In this document: piece by piece, positions 42,789 to 50,514 of the stretch
How positions within the stretch are numbered: position 1 is the stretch's first letter
Layout: every line of letters starts with the position of its first letter
Assembly (NCBI GenBank): GCA_963779515.1
Contig: CAVZYN010000018.1
Span: 124,001 to 188,000, forward strand
Direction: 5' to 3'
Length of the DNA: 64,000 nt
Source of the DNA: CAVZYN01 sp963779515
GTDB taxonomy: Bacteria; Pseudomonadota; Alphaproteobacteria; Rhizobiales; Hyphomicrobiaceae
The notes under the pieces: model-generated
The model's database searches: none
Seen by the model: the letters and a program-made list of their open reading frames with translations, nothing else
What the model was told of the DNA's origin: nothing
Made by a program: the position numbers and the translations under genes

Positions 42789-42975
42789 CGATCCCACCCT
42801 CGGCCGCTACACTCAGCCCGATCCGTTGGGGTTTGTGGATGGGCCGAGTGTGTATGGGTATGTGAGAGGTGTTCCTCAGGCGTTTGTGGATCCTGACGGC
42901 CGGTCCGCGGGCACCGGACAAATGGATCAATAACCTCGCGACGCTCCGAACCAGGACTGCGCTGGGATCGGCGGG

Positions 42976-43416
42976 TCAGAGCAGCCCGAGGTTCGCGAGT
43001 TCCTTGCGCAGCGCAGGCGGCATGGCGGCGACGTCATCGTGCACGCCCTTCTTCAGGTCGGGTGGCGCATCGGCGCCGTCGAGATAGCGCCAGCCCTGGA
43101 ACGGGCGGCGCGGCGTCGGGCGGACGGGGACGAGCGTTTTGTCGAGGATCAAGAGGCAGCAAGGCGAGCCGTTGTCCTTCTGGCCCTCGTCGAAGCCGAT
43201 CAGCTGCTGGCGCACCTGGACGATGCCCTTGATCACCCAATACAGCGAGCCGCCCTTGAGGTCGTCCTGCCGTTTCGGCGTCTGGAACGTGGTGTGATAG
43301 AGGCGCGGTTTCTTGACGCCAGCCTTCTTTTGCTGCGCCAGTCGCTCCGTCTGCCAATCGGCGAGATCGTCGATGCTTTCGGCACCAACGCAGAGTTTGA
43401 CAATGTGAAGTGCCAT
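42976..43416 (-). CDS. DUF1489 family protein
   Basis: A 146-residue protein with the DUF1489 pattern: MALHIVKLCVGAESIDDLAD, then YHTTFQTPKRQDDL, GGSLYWVIKGIVQVRQQLIG and RPFQGWRYLDGADAPPDL. The ATG at 43416 is the family start; the frame is open to 43536 without similarity. The family is confined largely to Alphaproteobacteria and has no known function. Confidence 0.85.
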   Translation of the reverse strand: MALHIVKLCVGAESIDDLADWQTERLAQQKKAGVKKPRLYHTTFQTPKRQDDLKGGSLYWVIKGIVQVRQQLIGFDEGQKDNGSPCCLLILDKTLVPVRPTPRRPFQGWRYLDGADAPPDLKKGVHDDVAAMPPALRKELANLGLL

Positions 43417-43589
43417 CACGGACCTCGAAGGCAGGGCAAGAGTCGCCCGCCGAAATAGCGGAAGCGCGGGGCCGAGCGCGAGGCGAACGGCGCGCGAACC
43501 TGGGGAAGATCGCGCTAAGAGCCCGTCATCCGGCATTTTACAGGCGATTGCCGCTTCGATAGTCTCGATTGGGACGTTTCAGTCACAGG

Positions 43590-44333
43590 ATGGACATCGC
43601 GATGATCCAGCTTTCCCGCCGCTCGTTCCTCGCCACCACCGGTGGCTTTGCTGCTGCATCCGTCGTACCGTCGGCCATGTCACAAACCATGGCGCAGACC
43701 AAGATCAAGCCCGGCCCCGACTCGGCGCTCATGGTCGTCGATGTCCAAAACTGCTTCACGCCTGGCGGCAGCCTTGCGGTGAAAGAGGGCGATCAGATCA
43801 TTCCGCTGATCAACTCGATCGCGAAAGGCTTCCAGAATGTGGTGCTGACGCAAGACTGGCACACGGCCAACCACATCTCCTTTGCCTCGCAGCACGCCGG
43901 CAAGAAACCCTTCGAGAGCGTAAAGCTGCCCTATGGAAATCAGGTCCTATGGCCCGATCACTGCGTGCAAGGCACCGACGGTGCCGCGATCCACAAGGAC
44001 ATCGCGATCCCGCATGCCCAGCTGATCATTCGCAAAGGTTTCAACGCCAAGGTCGACAGTTACTCGGCTTTCGTCGAAGCCGATGGCAAATCCAAGACGG
44101 GGCTCGACGGCTATCTGAAAGGCCGCGGCATCAAGAGCGTATATGTGGTGGGTCTCGCGACCGATTTTTGCGTCGCCTGGACCGCGCTCGATGCAAAGAA
44201 GCTCGGCATGGCAGCGGCCGTGATCGAAGATGCCTGCCGCGGCATCGATGCAAACGGCTCGCTCGCCAAGGCCTGGGAGCAAATGGCCAAGGCCGGCGTC
44301 AAGCGCATCAAGTCTGGAGATCTCGCGGTGTAG
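43590..44333 (+). CDS. pncA: Tat-exported nicotinamidase / pyrazinamidase (isochorismatase fold)
   Basis: Hydrolyses nicotinamide to nicotinate. The 247-residue protein has a twin-arginine signal (LSRRSFLATTGGFAAASVVP) and the catalytic triad regions: Asp in ALMVVDVQNCFTPGG, Lys in LIIRKGFNAKVDSYSAF and Cys in VGLATDFCVAWTALDA. The metal site fits QDWHTANHISFA. Start may be the ATG at 43590 or 43602. The Tat signal would place it in the periplasm, unusual for PncA but seen in some relatives. It stands alone. Confidence 0.88.
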   Translation: MDIAMIQLSRRSFLATTGGFAAASVVPSAMSQTMAQTKIKPGPDSALMVVDVQNCFTPGGSLAVKEGDQIIPLINSIAKGFQNVVLTQDWHTANHISFASQHAGKKPFESVKLPYGNQVLWPDHCVQGTDGAAIHKDIAIPHAQLIIRKGFNAKVDSYSAFVEADGKSKTGLDGYLKGRGIKSVYVVGLATDFCVAWTALDAKKLGMAAAVIEDACRGIDANGSLAKAWEQMAKAGVKRIKSGDLAV

Positions 44334-44547
44334 GGTTGGGTGCCACCTGAGTGCGGGAAGACGATCGCAAGAAGATTGCAAATATTGGCAAAACCGTCCT
44401 GTGAGCCCCACGACTGCCGTCATCCGTGGCCTTGTCCGCCTAGTGCTTCGGATCCGGGAACCGCGATGCGTCGAGGCCGTCATGCCCATTGGATAGAGTG
44501 CGGCGCACGTGTTTTTAGAGCGCCGCGCCTTACTCTTACATTTGCTC

Positions 44548-44935
44548 TCACTTCACAGGGTGCTTGCCAGACGGCTGATGGCCAGCGCCATTAGAGCCCC
44601 AGGCCGGCTGATACTCATACTTCGGGCCGGAATAGCCGGAGTAGCGTCTGCGCTTGACGTGCGCGAACATGCTCGGACGGAACCCAATAGTGCGACGTGT
44701 AGCTCGGGTAGTAGCCGCGCGCCGCATAGCGATAGGCATAGGGATCGGTTGCCGGATGCATATTATAAACATGCTTGTAGTGCGGATAGTAGATGTGGTG
44801 ATGGATGGTTCGCTGCACACCCCAGCCAGACGGCGGGTGGTCTTTACCCCAACCGAAAGCTTCGGCTTTGTGGGGGGCGGCGACGATCGCGACGATCGCA
44901 GCAATGGCAAGTGCGGCGGCTTTGACAAAACGCAT
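44548..44935 (-). CDS. Small secreted Tyr/His-rich protein, frameshifted
   Basis: The first ~90 residues from the ATG at 44935 contain a signal peptide (MRFVKAAALAIAAIVAIVAA) and a mature part rich in Tyr, His and Pro (TIHHHIYYPHYKHVYNMHPA). Near 44665-44675 the frame becomes unlikely; skipping one base gives KRRRYSGYSGPKYEYQPAWG and GSNGAGHQPSGKHPVK with a TGA at 44548. This fits small exported proteins of Hyphomicrobiales that end in a YxYQPAWG-like segment. Function unknown. Confidence 0.55.
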
Positions 44936-45159
44936 GACGTACTCCTCGGGAACGCTAGACAAGTCGAGTAAGCGCATCAAACATCGATATGACTAAAAAA
45001 GAATTAAGAGCAACGAATTAGAAAGGTTAGTGGAGCGTTCCAACTTAATCAAATAATCACCGTCCTCGGCTCAAATCACGAGATCGGTTGAGGCCTGCCG
45101 GCAGCGGCACGCTTCGGCCCTGAAGGCGTGGCTTCACGCCTCAGTACGCAGGACATACA
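44936..45159. other. AT-richer intergenic region upstream of the secretion genes
   Basis: 224 bases without a gene between divergent genes, with a clear drop in GC (runs such as CTAAAAAAGAATTAAGAG). A short hairpin AGGCGTG-GCT-CACGCCT lies at about 45123-45141, just before the ribosome site (AGGA) of the ATPase gene, where it could affect translation start. Promoters for both neighbours must be here but none is assigned. Confidence 0.45.
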
Positions 45160-47377
45160 GTGACCCGCACTTCTCCACCGTCCGAACCCGATTTGGATGC
45201 CACGCTTGGCCAACAGGCGGCGCGGCTGGAGAAGGTGATTGCCGAAATGCGCGCGGCACGGCCGCGACCGCGCGCCGGCGCTCCCATGACGGACGAGGCT
45301 GGAGAGATTTCTGCGCTACCCTCGGCGCCGCCGTCGCCTAGCGCTGAGGCGAGCGCCGTTGAAGCAATGACAGCGGTTGAGCCAGCGGCGACGGTCGCCG
45401 TCGCTCCGCCAAAGGCTAGCAGTAAAAAAGTGCGGCCGAGTACGGTCGTCGCGCCTACCGCGCCGGAAGCGCCGTCGCACACCGCATATGTGCAGCAAAC
45501 CCATATCGCCACCGCCTCACGCGAACATGTGGCAGGGGAGGCGGATGCACGGGCGACGCACGCGCCTCCATTGCGCGAGACCAATCGCGTCGGCGAGGCC
45601 TCAACGATCGGCTTGAAAAAGCCCATCGGCCAGCGGCACGGCGAACTTTGGGACGCCTTGTCGGCCAGCCGCCGTTCATTCTGGGCCGTGTGTCGTACCA
45701 GCATCGCCATCAACATGCTCATGCTGACGGGGCCGCTGTTCATGCTGCAGGTCTACGACCGCGTCATGACCTCGGGCAGCGTGACGACGCTGCTGGCCCT
45801 CTCGGGTCTGACGGCGGCACTCTATGCCGTGATCGGGCTGCTCGAATACATCCGCTCGCATGTGATCGTGCGCATGGGCGTCGAAGCCGATCAACGGATT
45901 GGCAATCGCATCTTCCAGGCATCGCTGAACAAGAGCCTGACCGTCAAAGGTTCGGCGGTGCCGGCGCTGCGCGAACTGGATACGCTCCGAAACTTCCTGG
46001 CGGGTCCGGGTCCATTGACGTTTTTCGACGCGATATTCACGCCGGTCTACCTTCTGGTGGTGTTTTCGCTGCATTGGTCGCTCGGCGTTGCCGCGCATTG
46101 TTGGCGCCGTACTGCTGGTGATCATCGCATGGGCCAGCGACAAGCAGAGCCGCGCGCCGCTCGCCGAAGCCACCAAAGCCGCAACCCGCAGCCTCGAACT
46201 CGCCGATACCGGCCAGCGGAATGCGGAATCGCTTGCGGCGATGGGCATGCAGACCGCGTATCGCAATCACTGGCAGACGGCCAATCGCGAGGCGCTTGGC
46301 GTGGCAAGTTCTCGCGGCCGACAGACTTGGGCGGCCTCTCGGCGGTCTCCAAAGCGCTGCGCCTGCTGCTGCAATCCTTGATGCTGGCGATCGGCGCGGG
46401 GCTTGCGCTGAAAGGCGAGATCACCGCCGGCTCGATCGTCGCCGCGACCATCATCTTCGGCCGCGCCATCGCGCCGGTCGAGCAAGCCATCAGCCAATGG
46501 CGCTCCTTCATCAAGGCGATGGATTCCTATCGCAAGCTCGAGGATCTGTTGAAGAGCAGCCCCGCGCCGCAATCGAAGATCGCCTTGCCGCGTCCGCGCG
46601 GTCATCTCGAGATTTCCGGCCTGCGGGTAGCGGCGCCTGAAACCAAGCAATTGATCCTCTCGAACCTCAACTTCGAGGTTCGTCCGGGCGACGTGCTCGC
46701 CGTCATCGGACCGAGTGCGTCGGGCAAGTCGACGCTGGCGCGGACACTGGTCGGCCTCTGGGCACCGTTCGCGGGCGCGATCAGACTCGATGGAGCGCGA
46801 CTCGATCAGTGGGACAGCGAGTCGCTCGGCCGGCACATCGGATACCTGCCGCAAGACGTCGAGCTCTTCGCTGGAACCGTGCGCGAAAACATTTCACGCT
46901 TCCGCGAAGATGCGACCGATGACGCGATCATTTCAGCTGCCCAGCAGGCACACGCCCATGAACTGATCATGGCCTTGCCCAAGGGCTACGACACACAACT
47001 TGGCGCCTTCGGCACCTATCTCTCCGCCGGCCAGCGGCAGCGCGTTGCGCTTGCGCGCGCGCTTTACGATTCTCCGGCTCTGATCGTGCTCGACGAACCC
47101 AACGCCAACCTCGACCGCGCGGGCGACGAAGCATTGGCGGCCGCCGTCGACGGCATGCGCGCGCGCGGCCAAGCGGTAGTGATCATCTCGCATCGCGTCC
47201 AAGCCATCGGCAAGGCCGACACGCTGCTCTACATCGAGCGCGGCATTCAGAAGGCCTTCGGGCCGCGCAACGACGTGATGAAGTTGTTCGCGGGCGGCCA
47301 GACTCAGCCCCAGGCAGCGCAACACAGCGCAGCCGGCGCCCAATCGCGCGCCGCAACCGCAACGCGCGGCAGGGTAA
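45160..47377 (+). CDS. Type I secretion ABC transporter ATPase/permease (PrtD type), frameshifted
   Basis: Inner-membrane exporter of type I secretion. A ~150-residue Ala/Pro/Ser-rich cytoplasmic extension precedes the transmembrane domain (RTSIAINMLMLTGPLFMLQV, YDRVMTSGSVTTLLALSGLT). Near 46090 one extra base shifts the frame (correct: MPRIVGAVLLVIIAWASDKQ, RSLELADTGQRNAESLAAMG) and near 46315 it returns. The ATPase domain is complete: VIGPSASGKSTLARTLVGLW, YLPQDVELFAGTVRENISRF, LSAGQRQRVALARAL and LIVLDEPNANLD. The 3' end is uncertain: the frame runs to 47493, overlapping the adaptor gene, but a TAA at 47375-47377 in the next frame would end it naturally. GTG start at 45160. Confidence 0.8.
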
Positions 47378-47384
47378 CACGATC

Positions 47385-48731
47385 ATGCGACTTCCCGCCG
47401 CCGCAGCTCTGCCCTCCAAACCGCCGGCCTTGCCGCTGCCGGATTCGGATTGGCATGCAACCGATCCCTGGATCCGCTTCGGCAATCTCGTGATTGTTGG
47501 GCTTTGCGTCGGGCTGGTGTTGTTCTCGTTGATCAACATCTCCGGTGCCGTGGTTGCGCAGGGCACGGTTTCGGTCGAAGGCAACTATAAGACCGTCCAG
47601 CATCTCGACGGCGGCATCGTCTCCAAGATCCTGGTCAAGAACGGCGATCGCGTGCACGCTGGCGATGTCCTGGTCCGGCTTGACGATACTCAGGTCAAGG
47701 CCAGCCTTGCCGTCACACGCGCAAACTGCAGGATGTGCAGATCCAGCAGGCTCGCCTCGAGACAGAGCGTGATGGCAAAGACCAATTCCAGCTTCCCGAG
47801 CACGTCTCCAAATCTGGTGCAGAGCCGCAGGTCGCGCAGATTTTCGAGCGCGCAACGCGCCATCTTCAGCGCACGAAAGCAGGCGCGGCGCGGCGAGCAG
47901 TCCGTTCTCACACAACGCTACGAGCAACTCCTGAGCGAACTCGCGGGCCTCGAGCTTGCAGCTTACGGCGCGCAACAAGGAAGTTGTTCTCAACAAGCGC
48001 GAACTCGACGGTGTGTTGCCGCTGTTCGAGCGCGGCTTCGTCAACCAACAACGACTTGGGCCACTGCAGCGCGAACAAGTTCGCCTCGAAGGCGAAATTG
48101 GCCGCCTGCGCGGCGATGTCGCCAAAGTCGAAGAGCGGGATCGCAGAGGCTGAACTGAAACTTGCGCAGAGCGACAAGGACTTCATGACCACCGTCCTCG
48201 ACGACCTGCGCAAGGTTCAAGCCCAGGTCCGCGAGCTCGAAGAGCAGCGCTTGGCGTTGCAGGACAAGCTCAACCGCATCGAAATCCGGGCACCGCGATC
48301 CGGCCTGATGCATGCGCTGGCCGCGACCACCGAAGGCGGCGTCATCACGCCCGCCGGACAAATCGCCCAAGTCATTCCGGACGACGAGAAGTTCATCATC
48401 GAGGCCAAGCTGCAACCAGGCGACATCGACAAAGTGCGCGGCGGACAGAGCGCATTCGTGCGCTTTCCCGTCGCTCGACGCCAAATCAACGCCGCGCCTC
48501 GAAGGCCTCGTGACCACGGTTTCGCCGGCGCAAATCGCCGACCAACAAGGGCGGCCGTACTTCACCGCTCAAATCGAGCTCAGTGCGGCCGAGCTTGCGA
48601 AAGTCAGCAAGGACAGTACGCTCGTGCCGGGCATGCCGGCCGAGGTCTATATCGAGACCCGCCCACGCACGATGCTGAGCTATCTGGTCAAACCGCTCGT
48701 CGACGCTGTCACGCCGCTGTTCCGCAATTGA
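47385..48731 (+). CDS. HlyD-family type I secretion adaptor, broken into several frames
   Basis: Periplasmic adaptor partner of the ATPase. The N-terminus has the membrane segment (FGNLVIVGLCVGLVLFSLIN) and first lipoyl part (VEGNYKTVQHLDGGIVSKIL, DVLVRLDDTQVKASL). The coiled-coil part is spread over three frames (IQQARLETERDGKDQF; QSVLTQRYEQLLSELAGLEL; LNKRELDGVLPLFERGFVNQ; KLAQSDKDFMTTVLDDLRKV), and the end reads IEIRAPRSGLMHALAATTEG, FIIEAKLQPGDIDKVRGGQS, then VPGMPAEVYIETRPRTMLSY. Frame changes fall near 47720, 47850, 47970, 48150 and 48475. All parts are present in order, so errors in the sequence are as likely as decay. Confidence 0.7.
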
Positions 48732-48750
48732 TGGGGCAGATGCTCGAGTA

Positions 48751-50256
48751 CTAGACCGCGTTGCGGTAGGCTTTCGGCGACGTCACCGTCAGCCACATGA
48801 TGTAGACATCCAGCATGATCGACCAATTGTCGATATAATGGAGGTCGAACTCCACCCGCTGGCGCATCTTTTCGTCGGTATCGGTTTCGCCGCGCAGGCC
48901 ATTGACCTGCGCCCAGCCGGTCATTCCAGGCTTGACGTTGAGGCGGCGCGGGTAGCGCATGATGCGCTGCTCGAACATGATGTCGTGAGCGACCGCATGC
49001 GGCCGCGGCCCGACGATCGACATATCGCCCTTCAGCACGTTGATCAGCTGCGGCAGTTCGTCGAGGTTCCAGCGCCGGATGAAGCGGCCGACCCGCGTGA
49101 TCCGCGCATCATTGCCGCTGGCTTGGCGCACATTGGGGCCATCGTCCATCGCATTCATGCTGCGAAACTTGATAATGCGAAATCGGCGTTGGTTGTAGCC
49201 GAGGCGGTTCTGGGTGAAGAACACAGGACGGCCGCTCTCCAGCCAAATGCAGAGCGACACGCCGAGGAAAACCGGCGACAGCACGATCAGCGCGACCGAC
49301 CCCACAACGATATCGAAAGCGCGCTTCAGGATCAGTTCCAGCGCCGACAGCGGCGGCTGGGTCAGCGACAGCATAGGCGCGGTGCCAACCCTGGCGACCT
49401 TCATGTTGGTGTGGCGCGGAAACACTGCGCCAGTATCCAGATGGATCGCGACCGGCAGCAGCGTCAGCGCCTCGAACGCGGCATCTACGAGATCTGTCTG
49501 GCTCCAGGCGCCCAGAATAATGACGTCATCGACGGCCAATCGGCGCGCGTTTTCCGCGCCGTCTTTGAGATTTGCGGCCAATGCTTTGGCGCGTTGCGGA
49601 CCGGATTCACCGGCAGCCTGCTGCACGACCGTGGTCGCGACGACGCGAAGCGCCATTTTTTCGCGCCGTGAAATGGTACCGGCAAAGCGCTGCGAGAACG
49701 AGCGGATCTCATCTTCGGTGCCGATGAGCATGAGCCGGCGCGCTGGAATCCAGCCGGCCCTGACGCCCAAGGCCACACCAGCACGAGTCGCCTTTTCAAC
49801 CGCGACAAGGGTCAGGAACCCGAACGCAAAGAACAGCACAATCCAGCCACGCGAGACCGTCGCCGTGGTTTTGGTGAGGAACGCGACAACCCCTAGGAGC
49901 AGCAGCGCTCCGACCCAGGCGGCAAACATGTTGGTCGCACGCCGGTCGCTCTGCAGATAGGTCTCGATGCTGTAGCGCTCACGCAGAAGGAAGGGCAACG
50001 CATAGAGAAACCCTGCGATCGGTCCGACCAGGAAATAGATCTCGACGGGCCCGACAGAGCCATAAAAGGCCTGATGGTAGGCGACGCCGACCGCGCCCGA
50101 AACGAGGGTTAAGCTTGCCATGATGGTGGCGATAACGATGCTGGCAAAGGTCACGTTGCGGAGCGCAAATCGCCCGGAAACAGGAGGATTAAGGGCTATC
50201 CGCTGCTCTAATGACTGCACACGCTGCTCCAACACGCTAGGCACCAAGTGACGCAT
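48751..50256 (-). CDS. Polyprenyl-phosphate hexose-1-phosphate transferase (WbaP/ExoY/GumD type)
   Basis: Starts exopolysaccharide repeat-unit assembly by putting a sugar phosphate on undecaprenyl phosphate. The 501-residue protein has four N-terminal membrane segments (e.g. VEIYFLVGPIAGFLYALPFL, GWIVLFFAFGFLTLVAVEKA), a middle nucleotide-binding-like part, another membrane hairpin (AFDIVVGSVALIVLSPVFLG) and the bacterial sugar transferase domain: GRPVFFTQNRLGYNQRRFRI, KFRSMNAM, NLDELPQLINVLKGDMSIVG and PRPHAVAHD. Probably a glucose-1-phosphate transferase. It faces away from the chain-length gene. Confidence 0.9.
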   Translation of the reverse strand: MRHLVPSVLEQRVQSLEQRIALNPPVSGRFALRNVTFASIVIATIMASLTLVSGAVGVAYHQAFYGSVGPVEIYFLVGPIAGFLYALPFLLRERYSIETYLQSDRRATNMFAAWVGALLLLGVVAFLTKTTATVSRGWIVLFFAFGFLTLVAVEKATRAGVALGVRAGWIPARRLMLIGTEDEIRSFSQRFAGTISRREKMALRVVATTVVQQAAGESGPQRAKALAANLKDGAENARRLAVDDVIILGAWSQTDLVDAAFEALTLLPVAIHLDTGAVFPRHTNMKVARVGTAPMLSLTQPPLSALELILKRAFDIVVGSVALIVLSPVFLGVSLCIWLESGRPVFFTQNRLGYNQRRFRIIKFRSMNAMDDGPNVRQASGNDARITRVGRFIRRWNLDELPQLINVLKGDMSIVGPRPHAVAHDIMFEQRIMRYPRRLNVKPGMTGWAQVNGLRGETDTDEKMRQRVEFDLHYIDNWSIMLDVYIMWLTVTSPKAYRNAV

Positions 50257-50514
50257 TAAATCTCAGCCCCGCCCGATTGATGCAAGTTCTATGACAGCTG
50301 TATTGGCGGGCCAGGAACGTCTGCATAAACGATAATTCATCAGTACGCTCCTCCAAAAGATAATCGGCACAGAAATTGCTGCAGAGGGCCGAGACCCTTC
50401 TTCCGGCCGGTTTCTCTTCGTTATAAGATTGGATCGGAGGATCAGGGCTGGGTTGCCTGGCGCGAGTTGGGGCATTCAAGGTTTGCGGGCGTCTTGCGAC
50501 GCAAGGAAGTAGTC
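50257..50514. other. Divergent intergenic region of the exopolysaccharide genes
   Basis: 258 bases between the priming transferase (leftward) and the chain-length regulator (rightward). No gene is seen. It should carry both promoters. GC is somewhat lower; no operator or hairpin is clear enough to name. Confidence 0.4.

Larger units (their letters stand above)
42389..42933 (+). pseudogene. RHS tip fragment 2
   Basis: A second copy of the RHS tip, starting with ALYVHVDHLHRPIRMTNAAK and ending GRYTQPDPLGFVDGPSVYGY, VRGVPQAFVDPDG and a TAA near 42933. It is clearly related to fragment 1 but carries inserts at four places: 42494 (shared), 42570, 42666 and 42762 (shared). Only about 13 residues follow the DPDG boundary, so there is no toxin domain. 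No start codon or RHS core is present; this looks like an orphan tip left behind by recombination. Confidence 0.65.

Noticed and set aside
44334..44547. Short forward frames after the nicotinamidase gene
   Set aside because: No ribosome site, no family pattern; treated as spacer between convergent genes.
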